Assembly (NCBI GenBank): GCA_958295605.1
Contig: OY282502.1
Coordinates: 58,589,075 to 58,653,074, forward strand
Reading direction: 5' to 3'
Source: Ajuga chamaepitys
Taxonomy: Eukaryota; Streptophyta; Magnoliopsida; Lamiales; Lamiaceae
Length of the DNA: 64,000 nt
A program made the position numbers and the translations under genes. Below, piece by piece: positions 58,801-64,000 of the stretch; within the stretch, counting starts at the first letter, position 1; each line of letters begins with the position of its first letter. The notes beneath the pieces were generated by a model that saw only the letters and a program-made list of their open reading frames with translations, ran no database searches and was not told where the DNA came from.

Positions 58801-61117
58801 ACAAATAGAACTCATTCGAAAAATTCTACATAAAGAAAACCAGAGCTAAAGAGAGATGAATCAAACAGCCTCAAAGAAAACTAAAGAAAAATGAACATAA
58901 AGAAAATTCAACTATCTAAGTGAACAAAAATATCACTGGAAGCGCACATTCAACACGATAAAATCTCCACATAGCCCACTTGCAAGTTTAATCAGTTACC
59001 ACGTGAAAGATAACAAGCAGACTCAATACACAAGAAATCCATGCAGAAACAATTAAAATATCAACAATCTGAAGCTGAAAATAGAACACAAGCAGCAGAT
59101 ACAGTCCAAGAAAAAAGTGTGAAGACTAAAAAAATCATCGTGAAACCAAATGCTTAACCTGGCTTTTCAAAGTGTTGTTGAGAGGCTTGTTCATTTTGCT
59201 CCCGTCTAGGCTCATCTACTTCATTCTCATCTCGTAACTCACTATTCACTGTTCTTTTTACAGCTGATCTTCGGACCCTAGGCATCACTATGAACATAAT
59301 ATTATTTGTAAGTAAGTAGGTCCTCATTTTGCTACTTTAAGATATAGTAAAGAATAGATTAAGGAAAAAGGGTAAAATTACTTATAAGCTAGAAAATAAT
59401 ATAAAATGAATATCGAACCTTGCTCCTCAAAACCTTGTGTGTCGATTTGCAGTTGTGGTTGCCGCCTACTTGTTTGTTGGCTGATTTGTGGTTGCGGCAT
59501 ACTTTGCATTTGGCTTGGTTGTGGTTGATCTTGCCTTCGTTGTTGGTCAATCTGCTTTTTGTTGACAGTTTCTTTTCGAGTCCTTGTGGCCATCACTACC
59601 CCAATAAAAAAACACATGATCTATAATTCATTTACTAAATTTGTGCTTTCTTAGATGTCTATATTATCTGAGAATAAGTTATTTTGACCTTGGTCCTGGG
59701 TTGGATGTTGAGTGGGTAGTTCATTTTGCTCATGTCCAAGCTCAACTACTTCGTCTTCATCTTGTAATCCATGTTTTGCTTTATTTTGTACAGCTGATCT
59801 TCGAACCCTAGGCATCACTGTGTACAAAATATTATTTTAAACTATTATTAATTAGTAACTTATTTGTTGTACATATAACATAAAAATATAAAAAGATAAC
59901 CTTGTTTCTTGGTTGGCTGCTGAAGGACCTGCTCATTTTGCTCATGTTCAGGCTGCTCTACCTCATCTTTATCTCGTAATCCATGTTTTCCTTTCTTTTG
60001 TGAAGCTGATATTCGAACCCTATGTATCACTATGAACCAAATATTATTTTAGACTAACATTGATGAGTTCCTTATTTACAATACTTAAACATATGAGTAT
60101 ATAACCTTGTTTCTCGAATGGCTGTTGAGTGACCTGTTGATTTTGCTCTTGTCCAAGCTCCTCTACATCATCTTCATCTCGTAATCCACGTGTTACTTTT
60201 TTTTTGTGCAGCTGGCCTTTGAATCCTAGGCATCACTTTGAAAGAGATAGAAACAAGAAACATCATTAATGTATCAACAGTTATACACCAATTAAAGCAA
60301 AAGGCAAAAAAAATTATTCACCCAAATATTTCTGATTTCTGGTGATTATATTGAAACATATAAATCCATAACAAAATCGAGAAAACAGCTTAAAATGACT
60401 TCATCTAATCAAATCAGCAGCTTAAATTTCAAATGTCTCAAGTTATTAAACTTTTCCACATAAAAAAAAAAATCCTTAGTTTGTATTCTTCCATCAACAA
60501 TTGACAGATTCATAGCCACATAAAGAAAAACTAAATCCATATTTGAAACAAATTAGGGAAACAAGTACCCGGAATGATTTACATTCTTGCAGATTCTAAA
60601 TTATGATTGCACCTAAAGTGACTGAATAAGAATATAAATTATGATAGATTCCTCACCAGGTTCGAGTTCTGACACATCAAAATCGTCATCTTCAGGTGGC
60701 CCAGTAGCTTTAGAAGTTTCACCACTACCAGCGATATGTGCCTTCTTCTGGAGTTGATCCGCTAATCTCTTCAAATGCTCCAAATCATCTGGAGCTGAGT
60801 TATTCAGAATGAAACCTTGTGAGTTGGCGTTAATGAAGAAACTGAAAAAAAGAAAAGAAAAAGAAGAATCCATAAAGGAAAGAAAATGACACTTACCCAA
60901 TTGGTGAATGATTTGAGGAAGAATATCTTGCAATTATAGAACCATAAAAAGAAATGTCAATTTAAACTGAAGTTAAAAATAATAACAAATGTTGATGCTG
61001 CTTTTGATTCAGAAACCAAATACCATAGAATTCAGTAGAAATTTTTGTGGCTTGAGACTGTGATGATGTAGCTTTAGTTGGTGTTTCACCGCTTGCCCTC
61101 GGCCTCTTTTTTTTCAT
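55862..61117 (-). pseudogene. TnpA / plant Ptta-En/Spm transposase-like gene with duplicated exons
   Basis: The start is MKKKRPRASGETPTKATSSQ (ATG 61117-61115). Exons inferred from GT/AG: 61117-61024, about 60922-60887, about 60820-60657, 60235-60106, 60029-59901, 59817-59698, 59595-59419, 59287-59159, 57885-57659, 57582-57379, 57303-57211, 57120-57019, about 56862-56509, about 56370-56135, 55888-55862 (TGA). The 57885 exon carries the family hallmark (RGPTYFLDVWARK, ILVNFNKRSQPIGPNKK, FLGTIARNGKFAPLDIEDWR). Later exons carry WRSRVKTEYF, TTGKLSF and a coiled coil. Known relatives bind CACTA subterminal repeats. Damage: one extra A in the first duplicated exon (60198-60206) and TGA at 56684-56682. 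An 11-base run of G (57904-57914, + strand) lies next to one acceptor. The gene is nearly intact otherwise. Confidence 0.75.
59159..60235 (-). repeat. Four homologous exons in the CACTA gene
   Basis: Copies at 60235-60106, 60029-59901, 59817-59698 and 59287-59159 each encode about 43 residues of the form MPRVRRSAVQNKAKHGLQDE then HEQNE. All begin TGAT after an AG and end in G before GT, so they are symmetric phase-1 exons of 120-130 nt. A different 177-nt exon (59595-59419, MATRTRKETVNKKQ, Gln-rich) lies between the third and fourth and shares the start TGATG. Confidence 0.88.
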
Positions 61118-63254
61118 TTCAAACTGTGAAACGAAAATTGATCTTCAATTAAATAAAAGAGAGAAGTTTGAAAATAAAAAAGAAAGAAAAGAAAAACTTC
61201 AAACTATAACAGAGGCACATTAATCCATTACTGAAAAGGGCTGCAGGTCTGTAGGCCATAGAGTCAACATAGATAGTTTATACAAAGTTAAAACATACTC
61301 AAACACACTTACACCTTTATTACTGAATCCACCGTGTCCGAGTTGAGGGTCTGGGAAAGATTCCGATCACAAAAATATGAATATAAAGAACAACCACTGA
61401 AAGAATTCCAGATTATTGAAAACAAAAATATAGAATTCCTTAATTACAGATGCCTCTGTGATAAAAAGTTACATCATGTTTTAGGCAATGTACCATCCTC
61501 AAGTTTTTAAAGTAAAGTAAGTGATTATTTAGGTGCAATAAGAATGAAAAGTGGAGTCATCATCAACTTTTGGTGGACAGTCTACTTACAGCTCAAAGCA
61601 CGCCAATTATCCCATTGTACTCATATCAATGTATGTATGGTCAAAACATTCTCTACAATAACGCAATGCACAACTCACACCTACAATTAAATCTCATCAA
61701 TCCTTCACTTTCTACCTTACCAAAAATTTACCAAATCCAAAATTGAAAAGGAACAACAAAAAACAGAAGAACATCTATCTCAAACTTTAAAAACTATATA
61801 TAGATCATAACTTTAGTTAAAACTTTGCTTTTTCCCAAAAAGAATGGTGTGAAGAAGATTCAGGTTCTCATCAGTTTTTCTCTTAGATAAGTATCTACTA
61901 AACATTTCTTCATAAAAGTATCTGCAGATAAGGCCAGATACCAGAAATACATATATATGAAAGCACATAATTTTTTTGATATACATGCTTCTAAGCTGCC
62001 ATTCAGCAACATGCTCCCCTATTGTAATCACCTGATATGGCTATTAAAGACCAGATGAAGTACATTTTCCCTCTAATCAAACTTAATGTCAAAGTATATG
62101 ATCAATACACTCACATGCACACAGAATCCAGGAGCAAATGATTACAAACAGTAAGTAATACGTTATCGCAAATGCAGGGGCAAGATGTATTGGGGATTTT
62201 ATAGGCAAATAGTCAGGATTGAGTTGAAGAAACTCGTATTTTGAATAAGAGAAATAGAGATCTTTGCTAGAAAGATACTCAACAAGAAAAACACAAATTA
62301 GAAAAATTAGGGCACACAACTCACTAAATCAGAGATCGATCAATATGGCGCTGCTTTTGGTGAAATTGGACTCAGTCTCGCCAATATGAGGAACTCCGTA
62401 GCCAATGACTGCGACTCAACGAAATTACTGGTGCCGCTGCTGAATTCGAGTATTTCCGCTACCACATTCGCCGCAAGTGGATATCGAGAATCGTCGCCAT
62501 CGTCGGAAATTCTTAAGTATCATCTACTGCTGGTGCCTGGTGGATAGGTGAAAAGAATGGATCCACACATTGAGATCGATTTTATTATACAACGAGAGAG
62601 AGAACGAGGGAGTTTTGAGAGAAAGATGAGATAGAGTTAAAAATGAGTGTTCTAGGGCATTCTTGTGAGTTGTACACTGAAGCAGAAAGAAAACTTTACA
62701 CAAATGTAAACGATAATTTACTGAAAATAAAGAAGTAAATTAGTCTTTAATTTAATAATCAAAGTATCACTAAAAATTAATACAAATTAAAGATTAAAGG
62801 AAATTATTTCAAGTAACGCAAAACGTAGCACATAAAATTGAAGATAAAATTGGCATGTTGAATTACTTCCTCCGTTTTTTTAGTTGTCATTCTAACTTAT
62901 TTGGTTTGTTTGTAAATAATTATTATTCTAACTTTTTTATCATTTTTTTTTACAATACTAACCTTAAAATAAAACAAAAATAAAAAAAAATCTAAAAAGC
63001 CAAATAAGGTTAACGTCAATTTTCTTTGTTTCTGTTGCCAAACATAGGCTATTTAAAGGAACATTTTACATTTTTACTCCAATATATTTTACAGTAAATA
63101 TTTGTTTGCATAGTAAAATGAGCAAGAGTCCTGGGGCGTATGGATGTATTTTGTATTTTAACAAAATAATATTTAACTTTAATTATTTTCAAAATAATAA
63201 TATATTATATCATATAATTTTAGAATTATTTCAATAATTGTTAATTTATTTTAT
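61118..63254. other. Upstream part of the CACTA element
   Basis: No supported coding gene. The GC-richer segment 62340-62570 may be the first (leader) exon and promoter of the minus-strand gene. A lone Stowaway-like end (cttcctccgttttttt) lies near 62867. The rest is AT-rich. Confidence 0.5.
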
Positions 63255-63465
63255 ATAGGACTCTCTAAAGTGTCCTATAAAGAGACGAATATGGGACACA
63301 ATCCATCATAGGACACTCACAAAAGAGGCCTATAATTCTACATGATATGGGAATATGTTTTATTGGGACTTTTCTTAGACAAGTGTCCTATTATATATTT
63401 AATGGGACATTTAGCATGGAAGTGTCCTAATAGAGGTGTCCTAACAGGCTAATTTTCTAGTAGTG
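63255..63465. repeat. CACTA subterminal repeats, right
   Basis: Copies of (a)gtgtcctata / tgggacac / taggacac in both orientations from 63257 to 63450. Confidence 0.8.
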
Positions 63466-63468
63466 AGA

Positions 63469-63720
63469 TTCCTTAATAAACATTTAGTTTTATTATGTAC
63501 CTGTAGTATATTAAATATCATTTAATGTTAGTGTATACGTATATGAAAGTATCATGAAGATTATATTATACACATATTTGTACCTTGGTATTGCTTCCGC
63601 TATCTCATCAAAACACTTGTTGCATCTTGCAGTAGTCTCACTTTTGTGCACTGATCTAGTGCAAATTTTGCAGGAGTCATACCATATCTTAGCCTCATTT
63701 TCAACGATTCAACCATTCCA
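63469..63720 (-). pseudogene. RPA-like gene remnant, 5' part, in Helitron 2
   Basis: The minus strand reads KIWYDSCKICTRSVHKS...ARCNKCFDEIAEAIPR (about 63695-63590), a C4 zinc ribbon like that of RPA1, then GTAC. A short exon next to the CACTA end continues at 55201. The zinc ribbon is better preserved in frame here than in Helitron 1. Confidence 0.65.
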
Positions 63721-63932
63721 GTGAAATAGTAGTAGATATCCTATGAACAGAACCACTGTTAAGTTAATTTGTTTCTTAATTTAATTGAACGATTAATATA
63801 TATTTGTAACCAACTAAAATATTATATTTTGATTTTTTTTTTCTTGTTATACTTTATTGTAGGACAATAATTTTATAATTTTATCAATTAATCGTGTTCT
63901 CCATGTCTCTCTCTCCCCCTTCGCCCCCAACA

Positions 63933-63943
63933 CCCCCCCCCCC

Positions 63944-64000
<57 letters not shown>
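63933..64000 (+). repeat. C22, (CT)n and (TA)n run at the window edge
   Basis: C run 63933-63954, then (TC)n, then (TA)n to the edge. It is the inverse counterpart of the (AG)n region of Helitron 1 (43055-43120), greatly expanded. Confidence 0.9.

Larger units (their letters stand above)
55205..63465 (-). mobile_element. CACTA (En/Spm) transposon, 8261 bp, inside Helitron 2
   Basis: Ends are CACTACAAGAAAA and, inverted, CACTACTAGAAAA, with a 3-bp duplication AGA (55202-55204 and 63466-63468). Both subterminal zones carry repeats of the GTGTCCTATTA / GACGCTTGTAAGCGTCCTA type. The interior has a TnpA/Ptta-like gene on the minus strand. I find no TNP2-type DDE transposase, so the element appears non-autonomous. 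Confidence 0.92.
54002..64000 (-). mobile_element. Helitron 2, same family as Helitron 1, continuing past the window
   Basis: On the minus strand it ends ...CTAG at 54005-54002 before T, with a perfect 7-bp-stem hairpin GCACGTG-caacg-CACGTGC (54030-54012). It shares its 3' end and interior (RPA-like exons, Lys-rich tail, GA/CT tract) with Helitron 1 in opposite orientation. A CACTA element (55205-63465) interrupts it. Without that, the visible part is about 1.7 kb. Confidence 0.8.

Overview
The window looks like nuclear DNA of a flowering plant, probably a eudicot: introns have GT/AG borders, the sequence is AT-rich, and it is filled with plant-type transposons (Athila-like Ty3, copia, Mutator/MULE, CACTA, Helitron, L1-type LINE, Stowaway, Harbinger and hAT MITEs). 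One ordinary gene is recognised: an apparently intact NBR1 selective-autophagy receptor (28599-32220, + strand, seven exons, 794 codons). Nearly everything else is layered mobile DNA.

Layout. 1-3968: 5' half of a Ty1/copia element on the minus strand, cut by the window edge. About 3974-24500: an old Mutator-like element (MULE) carrying a Ulp1/C48 peptidase-like gene (+ strand, 4013-17791) convergent with a mudrA-type transposase gene (- strand, 18458-23893). Both genes are broken. The Ulp1 gene holds a complete Athila-like element that kept only gag-protease (4843-12522, target duplication AGTGA) and a solo-LTR-like insertion (13605-16632), itself hit by a Harbinger-like MITE (15204-15926). 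The mudrA gene holds a second copy of that LTR (21596-23741), which preserves the MITE's empty site. 24753-25528: a GC-rich LTR-like remnant. 25539-27357: a Pack-MULE with duplicated long inverted ends and a captured GRF-zinc-finger gene fragment. 27540-27981: a hAT-type MITE. 28306-32248: NBR1. 33070-40466: a complete MULE with ~500 bp inverted repeats and a decayed FAR1-like transposase gene. 40524-45506: a Helitron with RPA-like gene remnants. 46883-52292: a decayed L1-like LINE on the minus strand, ending next to another Helitron 3' terminus. 52442-54001: Stowaway-like MITEs. 54002-end: a second Helitron of the same family on the minus strand, inserted in a Stowaway MITE and itself interrupted by a CACTA element (55205-63465) that carries a TnpA/Ptta-like gene with four duplicated exons.

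The most unusual signals are these. (1) In the Athila-like element, a 12-bp perfect palindrome recurs in pairs 22 bp apart, mostly with a 73-bp period, in both LTRs and the interior. (2) A TTGCCACGAAA-type repeat occupies introns and intergenic DNA of the Ulp1/mudrA MULE. (3) The CACTA gene shows a frame-preserving exon quadruplication. (4) The Pack-MULE carries a GRF zinc-finger capture. Most element boundaries rest on target duplications and termini read directly from the sequence. Family names rest on recognised protein motifs and were not confirmed by database search.
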